In this document: positions 1 through 8,750 of the stretch, in pieces
Layout of the letters: each line of letters begins with the position of its first letter
How positions within the stretch are numbered: the stretch's first letter is position 1
Source: Fidelibacterota bacterium
Lineage (GTDB): Bacteria; Pseudomonadota; Alphaproteobacteria; Rhodospirillales; Rhodospirillaceae
DNA length: 64,000 nt
Assembly: GCA_947476065.1 (NCBI GenBank)
Contig: CANJPG010000005.1
Coordinates: 18,657-82,656 of the forward strand
Reading direction: 5' to 3'
Notes under the pieces: generated by a model
Told to the model about the DNA's origin: nothing
Databases searched by the model: none
Seen by the model: the letters and a program-made list of their open reading frames with translations, nothing else
Made by a program: the position numbers and the translations under genes

Positions 1-152
1 TCGATCTCGGTGACCGGCAGATTCATAACCGCGTTGCGCACCGCGCCGCCGACAAAACGCACGTCAACCTCGCCCGAGCCAAGCGCAGCCAGCACGCGGC
101 GCACGGGTGCGGCCGTCATCCATGGCTGAATGTCGAGACGATCCTGCGTCAC
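1..152 (-). CDS. cca: CCA tRNA nucleotidyltransferase, N-terminal fragment
   Basis: This is the 5' end of a class II poly(A) polymerase/CCA-adding enzyme, which builds or repairs the 3' CCA of tRNAs; the rest lies beyond the left edge. About 50 codons read MTQDRLDIQPWMTAAPVRRV and continue to VRFVGGAVRNAVM, the family's first nucleotide-binding motif (FVGGxVRN). The start is a GTG whose bases overlap the TGA stop of the upstream small membrane protein (GTGA, positions 149-152), so the two are translationally coupled. It is the last visible gene of the minus-strand DUF1285-NUDIX-DUF6111-cca operon, an order I recall from other alphaproteobacteria. The identity rests on the motif and the context. 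Confidence 0.85.
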   Translation of the reverse strand, partial: MTQDRLDIQPWMTAAPVRRVLAALGSGEVDVRFVGGAVRNAVMNLPVTEI

Positions 153-442
153 GGCTTTTTGGGTTCGAGGTGGCCGGGAATCATCTCGCCGTTTTCCAGA
201 TGCGGTGGCACATAGGTTTCATCGGGCGATCCGCCCCGCAGCATCGCGGTCGCGCCCAGCACCGCGAAAGCGAAGACCGCGCCGGCAAACAAAAGCAGTG
301 GCCACGGGCCTTGCTCGAGTTTCGGCGCTTCGCCGCCGTGGCGCGCGGCATGGGCCGTGCGGTACCACACCCAAGCGGCGTAGACGGCTGCCGGCATCAG
401 AAACGGCACGATATATGTGAACACGATCCGTGACATCGCCAC
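149..442 (-). CDS. DUF6111-like small membrane protein
   Basis: A 97-residue protein with two predicted membrane segments, about residues 7-26 and 46-66, joined by a short basic loop (HAARHGGEAPK). The C-terminal tail is polar and proline-rich. Function is unknown. It sits between the CoA pyrophosphatase and the CCA-adding enzyme, a position that in alphaproteobacteria is commonly held by DUF6111 proteins; the assignment is from context and topology, not from a catalytic motif. A second ATG two codons downstream could also be the start. Its stop overlaps the GTG start of the next gene. Confidence 0.7.
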   Translation of the reverse strand: MAMSRIVFTYIVPFLMPAAVYAAWVWYRTAHAARHGGEAPKLEQGPWPLLLFAGAVFAFAVLGATAMLRGGSPDETYVPPHLENGEMIPGHLEPKKP

Positions 443-462
443 TCCCGGTTTGGTGGGCCCGT

Positions 463-1167
463 TCAGGTGCCGGCGGTCAGCACGTCGTAGAGATTGATCA
501 GCATACCCGCGGTGGCGCCCCAGATATAGCGATCACCGTAGGGCATGGCGTAATAGCCCCGCACCACACCTTCGGCAATCTTGCGGCTGTGGCGCTGATG
601 GTTGGCGGGATCGAGGAAGAAGGCCAGCGGCACTTCGAAAATATCGGCGACTTCGACCGGGTCAGGCGTCAGATCGAAGGGCGGCGTGACGGCGCCCACC
701 ACCGGCGTCACGGCGAAATTGGTCACCGTCATGTAGGGATCGAGCTGGCCCAGGATTTCAATATGCGTTGGCGCCAGGCCAATTTCCTCGGCGGTCTCGC
801 GCAACGCGCCCGCCGCAGCATCGGCATCGAAGGCTTCCAGCTTGCCGCCCGGAAACGAGATTTGGCCGGCATGGGCTTTCAGGTCGGCCGTGCGCTGGGT
901 GAGCAGTACGGTGAAGCCGCCTTCGCGCTCGACCAAAGGCACCAGCACCGCGGCGGGAACGGGCGGCGTGTCCTGCGTGCGGGGCGGCCAGGGTGTGCCG
1001 GGCCGTAAGAAGGTGAACTTGGTTTCATCGACGGCAGCCAGGCCACCCACTTGGGATAGATATTGTGCGGTTGCGTTATCGCCGGCGGCGCGGGGTTGAC
1101 GCGGCGCGGCCAAGGACGCGCGCACTGCGGCACGACTTAAATTCGCTATTAAGGCTGGCGGCGTCAT
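463..1167 (-). CDS. NUDIX hydrolase, CoA pyrophosphatase (NudL-like)
   Basis: A 234-residue NUDIX hydrolase likely to cleave CoA and its derivatives to phosphopantetheine and 3',5'-ADP, or to act on related nucleotide diphosphates. The family signature HAGQISFPGGK lies near residues 99-109 and runs into the NUDIX box (GG..., then ALRETAEEIGL to about residue 131) with the metal-binding glutamates present. The segment VLLTQRTADLKAHAGQ is typical of the CoA-specific subgroup. The first 45 residues are a variable N-terminal region. Its ATG overlaps the stop of the upstream DUF1285 gene (ATGA), so it is co-translated with it; 20 bases separate its stop from the next gene. Confidence 0.9.
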   Translation of the reverse strand: MTPPALIANLSRAAVRASLAAPRQPRAAGDNATAQYLSQVGGLAAVDETKFTFLRPGTPWPPRTQDTPPVPAAVLVPLVEREGGFTVLLTQRTADLKAHAGQISFPGGKLEAFDADAAAGALRETAEEIGLAPTHIEILGQLDPYMTVTNFAVTPVVGAVTPPFDLTPDPVEVADIFEVPLAFFLDPANHQRHSRKIAEGVVRGYYAMPYGDRYIWGATAGMLINLYDVLTAGT

Positions 1168-1748
1168 GGCTCTGGGATCGCGCCGGCCAGTGAGCCCAGC
1201 GGAAAGAATGTGCCGCTGCTCCAGACGCCAAAAGTGGCCTCCTCGCCGTCCCCAGCTTCACCTAAGTCCACCAGGTGATAGTAAACCGCGCGGTTTAAGC
1301 GGGCCTCGAGGCCCTTGCGCACATACATATAAGGCCGCGGCGCACCGCTGGCCGAATCGTGCGCGACGCGCAGGGCGTGATTATCATCCAGCGGCACCAC
1401 GTCATCCACATTTGTCCGCACACTAATTATTTGGTTGCGTCCTTGGCCCTCCACGATAAGTTCCACGCCGATAAAGGGAGCGTCTTCGACCTCGATCCGA
1501 CCGTTTTCCACCGGCGTCGGCAGCCAGTAGATCCCGTCCGAATCGCGGCGCAAAACCGTGGAGAATAATTTTACAAGGGCGATGCGGCCGATCGGCGAGC
1601 CGCGGTAATACCAGGTTCCGTTGCGGTCGATGCGCATGCTAAAGTCGCCGCACAAATCTGGGAACGGAACCGTTAGGCCCTCGCCGGGAGTACCCGCCGC
1701 TGGCCGAGATTCTGCCTCACCGGTACTTGTTTGAGGTTCCGTCTGCAT
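1164..1748 (-). CDS. DUF1285 family protein
   Basis: A 194-residue protein of the DUF1285 family, function unknown; solved members have a PH-like beta fold. Recognisable pieces are the MRIDRNGTWYYRGSPIGR segment, which resembles the start of the domain, and later GVWSSGTFFPLG near the C-terminus. I chose the ATG at 1748 because the reading frame continues open far upstream (to 2393) only as antisense of the divergent moxR gene. It heads the minus-strand operon with the CoA pyrophosphatase and overlaps it by four bases. Only 48 bases separate this start from the divergent moxR start, so the two promoters must be packed back to back. Confidence 0.85.
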   Translation of the reverse strand: MQTEPQTSTGEAESRPAAGTPGEGLTVPFPDLCGDFSMRIDRNGTWYYRGSPIGRIALVKLFSTVLRRDSDGIYWLPTPVENGRIEVEDAPFIGVELIVEGQGRNQIISVRTNVDDVVPLDDNHALRVAHDSASGAPRPYMYVRKGLEARLNRAVYYHLVDLGEAGDGEEATFGVWSSGTFFPLGSLAGAIPEP

Positions 1749-1796
1749 CGCAATCAACCGCGTAAGCCATTGAAATTCATAGCTGGAGCTTAGTCC

Positions 1797-2828
1797 GTGA
1801 GTGCAACAATAACACAATCGAGTGGCGGCGTGAGCCGGGGGGCCGAGAGTGGCGCCGTGGCGGATATGGAGCGGATCGCAAGCCTCGTGCAGCGGGCCAA
1901 GGACGCCGTTGAAGAGGTCGTCTACGGACAAGGCCTGGTTGTCGAGGAATGCCTGATCACGCTGCTGGCCGGCGGCCACGTGCTGCTGATCGGCGTGCCG
2001 GGCCTGGCCAAGACCAAACTCGTTCAGGCCCTCGGCACCGTGCTCGGCCTTGACGACAAGCGCGTGCAGTTCACGCCCGACCTTATGCCCGCTGACATTA
2101 TCGGCTCGGAAGTGCTCGAGGAAGACGCCGAAGGCCGGCGCTTCTTCCGCTTCATCCAGGGCCCGGTGTTCTGCCAGTTGCTGATGGCCGACGAAATCAA
2201 CCGCGCTTCCCCGCGTACCCAGTCGGCGCTTCTGCAGTCGATGCAGGAAGGCCACGTGTCCGTCGCCGGGCATCAACACCCGCTGCCGCATCCGTTCCAC
2301 GTGCTCGCCACGCAGAACCCGGTCGAGCAGGAAGGCACCTATCCGCTGCCCGAAGCGCAGCTCGATCGCTTCCTGATGCAGGTCGATATCCACTACCCCA
2401 GCTTCGAAGCCGAACGTCAGATCATCGTGCGCACCACCAGCGCCGACATGCCGGTCGCCAAGCAGGTGCTCACCGCCGACGAACTGGTGGCCGCGCAGAA
2501 ACTCGTGCGCCAGGTGCCGGTCGGCGAAAGCGTGATCAACGCCATCCTCAAACTCGTGCGGTCAGGCCGTCCCGAGACCACCGACCTGCAGGAAGTCAAA
2601 GACCGCGTCGCCTGGGGCCCCGGCCCCCGCGCCTCGCAAGCGCTGATGCAGGCCACACGCGCCCGCGCCCTTCTGCAGGGTCGCCTGTCGCCGTCCATCG
2701 ACGACGTGCTGGCGCTGGCCAAGCCGATCCTCCAGCACCGCATGGCGCTGAACTTCGGCGCGCGCGCCGACGGCCACACGCTCTCGGGCCTGATCGATCT
2801 CCTCTGCCAGCGCGTGGACGCCGGCTGA
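1797..2828 (+). CDS. MoxR family AAA+ ATPase
   Basis: A 343-residue MoxR-type AAA+ ATPase, a family thought to act as chaperones that insert cofactors into or remodel partner proteins, usually with VWA-domain partners encoded next door. Walker A is GVPGLAKT (about residues 66-73) and Walker B is LLMADEIN (128-135); the sensor segment VLATQNPVEQEGTYPLPEAQ is also present. The GTG start at 1797 is preceded by GGAG at 1785-1788 with good spacing. It opens a plus-strand set with DUF58, BatA/DUF4159 and a VWA-like membrane protein, the usual partner set for this MoxR subfamily. Confidence 0.95.
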   Translation: MSATITQSSGGVSRGAESGAVADMERIASLVQRAKDAVEEVVYGQGLVVEECLITLLAGGHVLLIGVPGLAKTKLVQALGTVLGLDDKRVQFTPDLMPADIIGSEVLEEDAEGRRFFRFIQGPVFCQLLMADEINRASPRTQSALLQSMQEGHVSVAGHQHPLPHPFHVLATQNPVEQEGTYPLPEAQLDRFLMQVDIHYPSFEAERQIIVRTTSADMPVAKQVLTADELVAAQKLVRQVPVGESVINAILKLVRSGRPETTDLQEVKDRVAWGPGPRASQALMQATRARALLQGRLSPSIDDVLALAKPILQHRMALNFGARADGHTLSGLIDLLCQRVDAG

Positions 2829-2867
2829 TTAGCCCGTCCCCAGCCTCACAGAAGGTGGTGAGCGCAT

Positions 2868-3791
2868 ATGAAAGCGGCCGACAAACGGGAAGAAAGCCAT
2901 CGCCTGCGTATGCAGGCCGATGCCATTTCCGCGACGCTGCCGCCCTTGTTGGTGGCGGCACGGCGTATCGCGGCGTCTGTCACGCTCGGCAGCCACGGCC
3001 GTAGACGCGCGGGTGTCGGCGACAGCTTCTGGCAGTTCCGTCCCTATTCTAAAGACGATACACCCTCGGCCATCGACTGGCGCCAGTCGGGCAAGGTTGA
3101 CATGGTCTTTGTGCGCGAGCGCGAATGGGTCGCCGCTCAGACCGCCGCGCTGTGGTGCGACGCCTCGCCTTCCATGCGCTACCGCTCGTCTCCAAAACTG
3201 CCGACCAAAGCCGAGCGCGCGGCGGTGATGATGCTGACGATCGCCGAACTTCTGGTCGATGCAGGCGAACGTATTCTGAGATTGTCGGGCGACGGCCGCC
3301 CACAGCGTGCGGCGGCTTCGGGCCGCCTGGCCGTCGCGCAGATGGCCGATGCGCTGGGCGCCGAGATGGTCGCCGAGGCCACCGTCGATGCGCCGGAGAT
3401 GCCCACCTTCTCTAAAGGCCTGCCGCGTCATGCCACGCTGGTGCTGATCAGCGACTTCCTGGCGCCCTTGGATGACGTTGCCAATTCGATCCGGGCACTC
3501 GCCCGCCAAGGCCTGTCGGGCCACATGGTGCAGGTGCTGGACCCTGCTGAAGAGACCCTGCCCTTCAGCGGCCGCGTGCGCTTCGTTGGCCTGGAAAAAG
3601 AAGGTGCTACGGTCATCGACCGCGCCGAGGAAGCCCGCGCCGGTTATGTGCGCAAGCTGAACAGCCATCGCGACGGCCTGCGCGCCCTGGCCGCCTCCAT
3701 CGGCTGGAGCTTTACCGTGCACCACACCGACCATTCGCCGCAGCCCGCCTTATCCGCGCTGCATAACGCCATCACCGGCTACAGACGTTGA
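2868..3791 (+). CDS. DUF58 domain protein with VWA-like core
   Basis: A 307-residue DUF58 protein. The family core GDSFWQFRPYSKDD...AIDWRQSG is at about residues 51-74. A VWA-type metal site, DASPS (D-x-S-x-S), follows at about 98-102, so it can probably bind a divalent metal and a ligand as VWA domains do. No membrane segment is obvious. DUF58 proteins are nearly always encoded beside MoxR ATPases and are the likely client or adaptor. It lies 39 bases after moxR and 12 bases before the BatA/DUF4159 gene, so the set is probably one operon. The biochemical role is unknown. Confidence 0.9.
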   Translation: MKAADKREESHRLRMQADAISATLPPLLVAARRIAASVTLGSHGRRRAGVGDSFWQFRPYSKDDTPSAIDWRQSGKVDMVFVREREWVAAQTAALWCDASPSMRYRSSPKLPTKAERAAVMMLTIAELLVDAGERILRLSGDGRPQRAAASGRLAVAQMADALGAEMVAEATVDAPEMPTFSKGLPRHATLVLISDFLAPLDDVANSIRALARQGLSGHMVQVLDPAEETLPFSGRVRFVGLEKEGATVIDRAEEARAGYVRKLNSHRDGLRALAASIGWSFTVHHTDHSPQPALSALHNAITGYRR

Positions 3792-3803
3792 GATGAACCC
3801 AGC

Positions 3804-6617
3804 ATGTTGAGTCTCGGCTTCATCTCATTCGCGACACCCTGGGCGTTGGCTGCCGCCGCGGCTCTGCCGCTGGTCTGGCTGCTTCTGCGCCTGACGCCGC
3901 CCAGCGTACGCCAGATCAATTTCCCCGCTATTCGCCTGTTGTTCGGCCTCGACCCCACCAAGCGCTCCGCCGCCCATACGCCGCCGTGGCTCTTGCTGCT
4001 GCGTGTCGGCATTCTTTTACTGGCTTTGCTGGGCCTCGCCGATCCCATCCTCAATATTCGCCAGAGCGACGGCAGCGGTCCGTTGATCGTCGTCGTCGAT
4101 AATGGCTGGGCGTCCGCCAATGCCTGGGAAGACCGCATCGCCTCGGTGCGTTCGCTGCTGGAAAGTGCCGACCGGCGCAATCAGCCGGCCGTGCTTGTCA
4201 CCACCGCGCCCAGTGCGACAACGCCTGATGCGCTGCAGATGCTGCCGGCCCGCGAAGTGCTGTCGCGCGCGCTGCAGATCACGCCGCAGCCCTGGCCCAC
4301 TGACCGCGCCGATGCGGCCACACGTTTGAAGGCTCTCAAGGTTAGCGGCGCGTCGGTCACCTGGGTCAGCGACGGCGTCGATACGCCGGGCGCCAAGGAC
4401 CTCTCCGATGTGCTGGGTGACTTCGGCAAACTCACGGTGCTTGAGACCGATCCGTTGATATCGCCACTGGTGCAGATGCCGCCCGAGCGCAATTTCAACG
4501 CCAAGACCGCCGGCGCCGGCACCACCAACGGCATTGGCGTAAAACTCATGCGCGTCGCCACGTCACAGAGCCCGCAGGTTGCCCACACCGTGCGTGCCAT
4601 GGATTCTGAAGGCCAGGTGCTGTCGCGCACGTTGGTCAGCATTGCCAGCGGATCGAGCAGCGGCACGGCGACCATGGGCATTCCGAGTGAACTCGCCAAT
4701 CGTATTACGCGCTTCGACGTCGAGGGAATCGCAAGTGCCGCAACGACGATCCTCGCCGACGATCAGTGGCAGCGCCGCCCGGTTGGGATTGCGAGCGCCA
4801 CCGCCGCAGGCATTTCCGTGCCCCTGCTTGAAGACGCCTACTATCTGCGCGAAGCCTTGGCACCGTTCGCCGACGCCAGGAGCGGCGCGCTAGACGATTT
4901 GCTCAGCCGGCCTCTGGCCGTGCTGGTGATGGCGGGCGGCGGCAAGATTCTTGATGCCGAACTCAGCCGCGTTCAGGCCTGGGTCGAGAATGGCGGCCTC
5001 TTGGTGCGTTTCGCCGGGCCGCGGCTCGACGGCAATGTCGACAGCCTGCTGCCGGTGAAACTGCGCGCGGGCAGCCGCTCGTCGGGCGGGGCCATGTCGT
5101 GGAACGTGCCGGTTCCTCTGGCGCCCTTCCCCGAGAACTCGCCCTTCAAGGGCATGGTCGTGCCCGAAGATGTCACCATCACCTCACAAGTGCTCGCCGA
5201 GCCCTCCGCCGATCTGGTCAATAAGACCTGGGCGCGTTTGGGTGACGGCACGCCGCTCGTCACGGCCGAGCGCCGCGGCCGCGGCTGGGTGGTGCTGTTC
5301 CATGTCACCGCCACGCCCGAGTGGTCGAAGCTGCCTTTGTCGGGCCTGTTCGTCGATATGCTGAAGCGCCTCGTCGATGTCAGCCAGGGCGTGCCCGCCG
5401 ACGGCTCCAACGAAGTCGCCGGCGCCCTGGAGCCGCGCATGATCCTCGACGGCCGCGGCCGCCTGATGCAGCCCGGCCCCACCGTGGCGCCCGTGCCCGG
5501 CGCGCAGATCGCCGAGATCGAAGCCGGCCCAAAAGCCCCGCCGGGACTGTATGGCCCGCCGGGGGCGACCCGCGCGCTCAACCTGTCGGCCCACTTGCCC
5601 GAGCCCGAGGCGCTATCCGTGCCCATGTCAGCATCGCGTTTGACGTTTGACTCCCTGTCGCGCGAGCGCAATTTCAAACCCTGGCTGCTGAGTGCCGCAC
5701 TGCTGCTGCTGCTGTTCGACTTGGTCGTCAGCTTCGCGCTGCGCCGCCTGTTGCCGCAGACCATTCTCGCGCGCACCGCCGCCGTGCTGGCGTTGTTCTG
5801 CGTCGTCGCCCTGTCCCACCCGGTGCAGGCCGCCGACGCGCCGCCACCGCCGCCCGGCGTGAACGGTACTGTGCCCCCGCGCGACATCGATGCCGCCACG
5901 CGCGCCGCGGTGCTTGAAACCCGCCTCGCCTATGTAGTCACCGGTGTGGCCGATATCGACCGCATGACCGGCGCTGGCCTGACCGCGCTCACCCGTCTGC
6001 TCTTCGACCGCACCGCCGCCGAGCTGGCCGAACCCGCGCGCGTCGATCTCAATTCTCCCACCATCGCGTCGGAAGCCCTCAGCGCCTATCCGATCATCTA
6101 CTGGCGCGTCACGGCCGCGGCCCCGATTCCGCCCGCGCGCGGATTGTCGGCCATCAACACTTATCTACAGCGCGGCGGCATGGTGATCTTCGACGCCCCC
6201 GAGCAGGCCGGTGCTTTGGGTGGGGCCGGCGGCGGCATTCGCGACCGCCTGGATGAAATTACCGCCAAGCTCGATCTCCCGGCGGTCGTCGAACTCAACG
6301 AAGACCATGTCCTGAACCGCGCGTTCTATCTGCTGCACGGTCTGCCCGGCCGCTACGCCGGCGTGCCGACCCTGGTCGAGCGCGAGACCAGCACCAACGA
6401 CAGCGTCTCGGCGGTCATCATCGGCGGGGCCGACTGGGCCGCCGCTTGGGCGCGAGACAGCGACAACGTGCCGATGTACGCGGTCATTCCCGGCGGCGAG
6501 CAGCAGCGCGAGATGGCCTACCGCGCCGGCGTCAACATGGTGATGTACGCCCTGACCGGAAACTACAAAGCCGACCAGGTGCACGTGCCCGCCATTCTGC
6601 AGCGCCTGAATCAGTGA
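3804..6617 (+). CDS. BatA/DUF4159 membrane protein
   Basis: A 937-residue protein. The N-terminus is BatA-like: a first membrane segment (about 10-30), the NFPAIRLLFGLDPT region, and a second membrane segment (about 62-80). A VWA-like domain follows, but its metal site reads DNGWAS (99-104) rather than D-x-S-x-S, so metal binding is doubtful. A central glutamine-amidotransferase-like region is followed by membrane segments near 635-685 and by a C-terminal DUF4159 domain (from about 705, starting ETRLAYVVTG). It is the third gene of the MoxR set and ends 10 bases before the next gene. The role is presumed to be envelope-associated; the partner function is unknown. Confidence 0.85.
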   Translation: MLSLGFISFATPWALAAAAALPLVWLLLRLTPPSVRQINFPAIRLLFGLDPTKRSAAHTPPWLLLLRVGILLLALLGLADPILNIRQSDGSGPLIVVVDNGWASANAWEDRIASVRSLLESADRRNQPAVLVTTAPSATTPDALQMLPAREVLSRALQITPQPWPTDRADAATRLKALKVSGASVTWVSDGVDTPGAKDLSDVLGDFGKLTVLETDPLISPLVQMPPERNFNAKTAGAGTTNGIGVKLMRVATSQSPQVAHTVRAMDSEGQVLSRTLVSIASGSSSGTATMGIPSELANRITRFDVEGIASAATTILADDQWQRRPVGIASATAAGISVPLLEDAYYLREALAPFADARSGALDDLLSRPLAVLVMAGGGKILDAELSRVQAWVENGGLLVRFAGPRLDGNVDSLLPVKLRAGSRSSGGAMSWNVPVPLAPFPENSPFKGMVVPEDVTITSQVLAEPSADLVNKTWARLGDGTPLVTAERRGRGWVVLFHVTATPEWSKLPLSGLFVDMLKRLVDVSQGVPADGSNEVAGALEPRMILDGRGRLMQPGPTVAPVPGAQIAEIEAGPKAPPGLYGPPGATRALNLSAHLPEPEALSVPMSASRLTFDSLSRERNFKPWLLSAALLLLLFDLVVSFALRRLLPQTILARTAAVLALFCVVALSHPVQAADAPPPPPGVNGTVPPRDIDAATRAAVLETRLAYVVTGVADIDRMTGAGLTALTRLLFDRTAAELAEPARVDLNSPTIASEALSAYPIIYWRVTAAAPIPPARGLSAINTYLQRGGMVIFDAPEQAGALGGAGGGIRDRLDEITAKLDLPAVVELNEDHVLNRAFYLLHGLPGRYAGVPTLVERETSTNDSVSAVIIGGADWAAAWARDSDNVPMYAVIPGGEQQREMAYRAGVNMVMYALTGNYKADQVHVPAILQRLNQ

Positions 6618-6627
6618 GTACGACCGA

Positions 6628-8715
6628 ATGACCGGCTTGACGTTCTCACCGCTGATCCCCGTACCCCTGCTGATCTTGATGTGCGTGATCGCCGCCGTTC
6701 TGGTGGGCTACGGCTTGTTCCATCGCGCGAAGGGCGCCTTGCTGCGCGCCTTGCCGATCCTGGCCCTGATCATCGCCATCGCCGATCCAGAACTGGTGCG
6801 CGAAAACCGCACCGACTTGAAAGACGTCGCCGTCATTGTCGTCGATGAAAGTGCGAGCCAAAAGGTCGGCCAACGCGCCGCGCGCACCGAAAAGGCCCTG
6901 GCGAAGATCAATGAGGAGCTGTCTGCCAATCCCGATCTCGAAGTGCGCACGGTCTACGCCGGACGCAGCGATGCTTCGGGCGGCGCCGACGGCACCCGCC
7001 TGTTCGATGCCCTGTCGAGCGCCTTGAGCGACGTGCCGCAGCAGCGCCTGGCCGGCTCGATCCTGATTTCCGACGGCCAGATTCACGATGCCATCGCGCC
7101 TGAGCGCGCAACGCAGAACCATGCTGCGTATATGAATGCGCCGGTGCATCTGCTGATCAGCGGCGAACGTAAGGAATTCGACCGCCGCATCCGCCTCGAA
7201 AGCGCGCCTGACTTCGGCCTGGTCGGCCAGACCGCCACCGTGCGCCTGCGCGCCGAAGACACCACGGCCGCGGCGGGCACGTTGCTGCCGGTCACCATCA
7301 AGCGCAACGGCGGCAACATCCAGAGCATGAGCCTGCCTGCCGGCACCACCACCGACGTGCAGCTGAAGATCGACAACAGCGGCGCCAACATCTACGAAAT
7401 CGAGATCGCGGCCGGTAACGGCGAGATCTCCACCGCCAACAACCGCACGCTCGTTTCCATCAACGGCGTGCGCGACCGTATGCGCGTTCTGCTGATTTCC
7501 GGCCAGCCCCATGTCGGCGAACGCGCCTGGCGCAACCTGTTGAAGTCCGACCCCAACGTCGATCTCATCCACTTCACCATCCTGCGCCCCCTGACCAAGG
7601 ACGACGGCACGCCGCTCAACGAACTGGCCCTGATCGCCTTTCCGATCCGCGAACTGTTCGAAGAGCAGCTCAAGGAATTCGATCTGGTCATCTTCGACCG
7701 CTACAGCCAAAAGGGCCTGGTGCCGATCCAGTACATGAACAACGTTGCGAACTACGTGCGCAACGGCGGCGCGGTGATGCTGGCGGTCGGTCCCGAATAC
7801 GCCGACAGTTACTCGCTGTTCGGCCAGCCGTTGCAGGGCATTTTGCCCGCCGAGCCCACGGGCCGCGTGTTCAACGGCGCCTTCCGTCCGCATCTGAGCG
7901 AAGTCGGCCAGCGTCATCCGGTGACGGCGGCCCTTGAAGGCGCCGTCGGCCGCAACGGCACGGACCCCAGCTGGGGCCGCTGGCTGCGCCAGGTGCAGAT
8001 CGCCAATCCCGCCGGCGAAGCCGTGCTGATGGGTCAGGAGAAAGAGCCGCTGCTGGTGCTCAACCACGTCGGCAAGGGCCGCGTCGCGCTGCTGCTCAGC
8101 GACACCATCTGGCTGTGGGGCAAGGGCTTTGACGGCGGCGGTCCCCAGACCGAGTTGCTGCGCCGCGTCGCCCACTGGCTGATGAAAGAACCCGAGCTGG
8201 AAGAAGAAGCCCTCAGCGCCGAAGTCCACGACGGCGGCCTCGTCATCAACCGGCGCAGCTTGCAGGCGCAGGAAGTGCCGGTGAAGATCACGCTGCCCGA
8301 CGGCACCGAGCAGACCGTGACGCCGAAGCCCACTGCCGGCGGCGCCTTCACCGCGCGCCTCGATATCACCGAGCCCGGCCTTTACACGCTGACCGATGGC
8401 AAGATGACGACCATCACCGCTGCCGGCAATCCCAACCCGCTCGAAAGCTTCGACGTCGTCGCGACCGCCGACAAGGTCGGCCCGCTCGCGGAAGCCAGCG
8501 GCGGCGGCGTTTATTGGCTGGAAGACGCGGTCGCGCCTGCAATTCGGCGCGTTGTGCCGGGACGCGCCGCCCACGGCGCTACCTGGATGGGCTTGAAGGC
8601 CAACAAGCAAGTGGCCGTAACCGGGGTCACACAAACCCCACTGTCCCCCGTTGCCTTGATTCTCCTGCTTGTCATGGCGGGGGCGATGTTGGCATGGTGG
8701 CGTGAAGGAAAGTAG
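6628..8715 (+). CDS. VWA-like membrane protein of the MoxR cluster
   Basis: A 695-residue protein anchored by two N-terminal membrane segments (about 10-30 and 38-52) and a C-terminal one (about 672-690, ending WWREGK). After the first two helices, VAVIVVDESASQ holds an intact VWA-type metal motif (DESAS, 73-77), unlike the preceding gene. A glutamine-amidotransferase-like segment follows in the middle (FDLVIFDRYSQKG, then NGGAVMLAVGPEYA). No enzyme residues can be assigned safely. It is the last core member of the MoxR-DUF58-DUF4159 operon. The family is widespread in proteobacteria but lacks an experimentally defined role. Confidence 0.8.
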   Translation: MTGLTFSPLIPVPLLILMCVIAAVLVGYGLFHRAKGALLRALPILALIIAIADPELVRENRTDLKDVAVIVVDESASQKVGQRAARTEKALAKINEELSANPDLEVRTVYAGRSDASGGADGTRLFDALSSALSDVPQQRLAGSILISDGQIHDAIAPERATQNHAAYMNAPVHLLISGERKEFDRRIRLESAPDFGLVGQTATVRLRAEDTTAAAGTLLPVTIKRNGGNIQSMSLPAGTTTDVQLKIDNSGANIYEIEIAAGNGEISTANNRTLVSINGVRDRMRVLLISGQPHVGERAWRNLLKSDPNVDLIHFTILRPLTKDDGTPLNELALIAFPIRELFEEQLKEFDLVIFDRYSQKGLVPIQYMNNVANYVRNGGAVMLAVGPEYADSYSLFGQPLQGILPAEPTGRVFNGAFRPHLSEVGQRHPVTAALEGAVGRNGTDPSWGRWLRQVQIANPAGEAVLMGQEKEPLLVLNHVGKGRVALLLSDTIWLWGKGFDGGGPQTELLRRVAHWLMKEPELEEEALSAEVHDGGLVINRRSLQAQEVPVKITLPDGTEQTVTPKPTAGGAFTARLDITEPGLYTLTDGKMTTITAAGNPNPLESFDVVATADKVGPLAEASGGGVYWLEDAVAPAIRRVVPGRAAHGATWMGLKANKQVAVTGVTQTPLSPVALILLLVMAGAMLAWWREGK

Positions 8716-8750
8716 GACTTCAGGCCCGCTTCTTCACCCTAAGGTGCGTT

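Noticed and set aside
1749..2393. Open upstream extension of the DUF1285 gene (total 409 codons)
   Set aside because: It is antisense to moxR and has no family-like sequence; the ATG at 1748 gives the normal length.
6646..8634. 662-codon minus-strand open frame
   Set aside because: It lies wholly antisense to the VWA-like membrane protein; rich in G, H, Q and R, typical of a high-G+C shadow frame.
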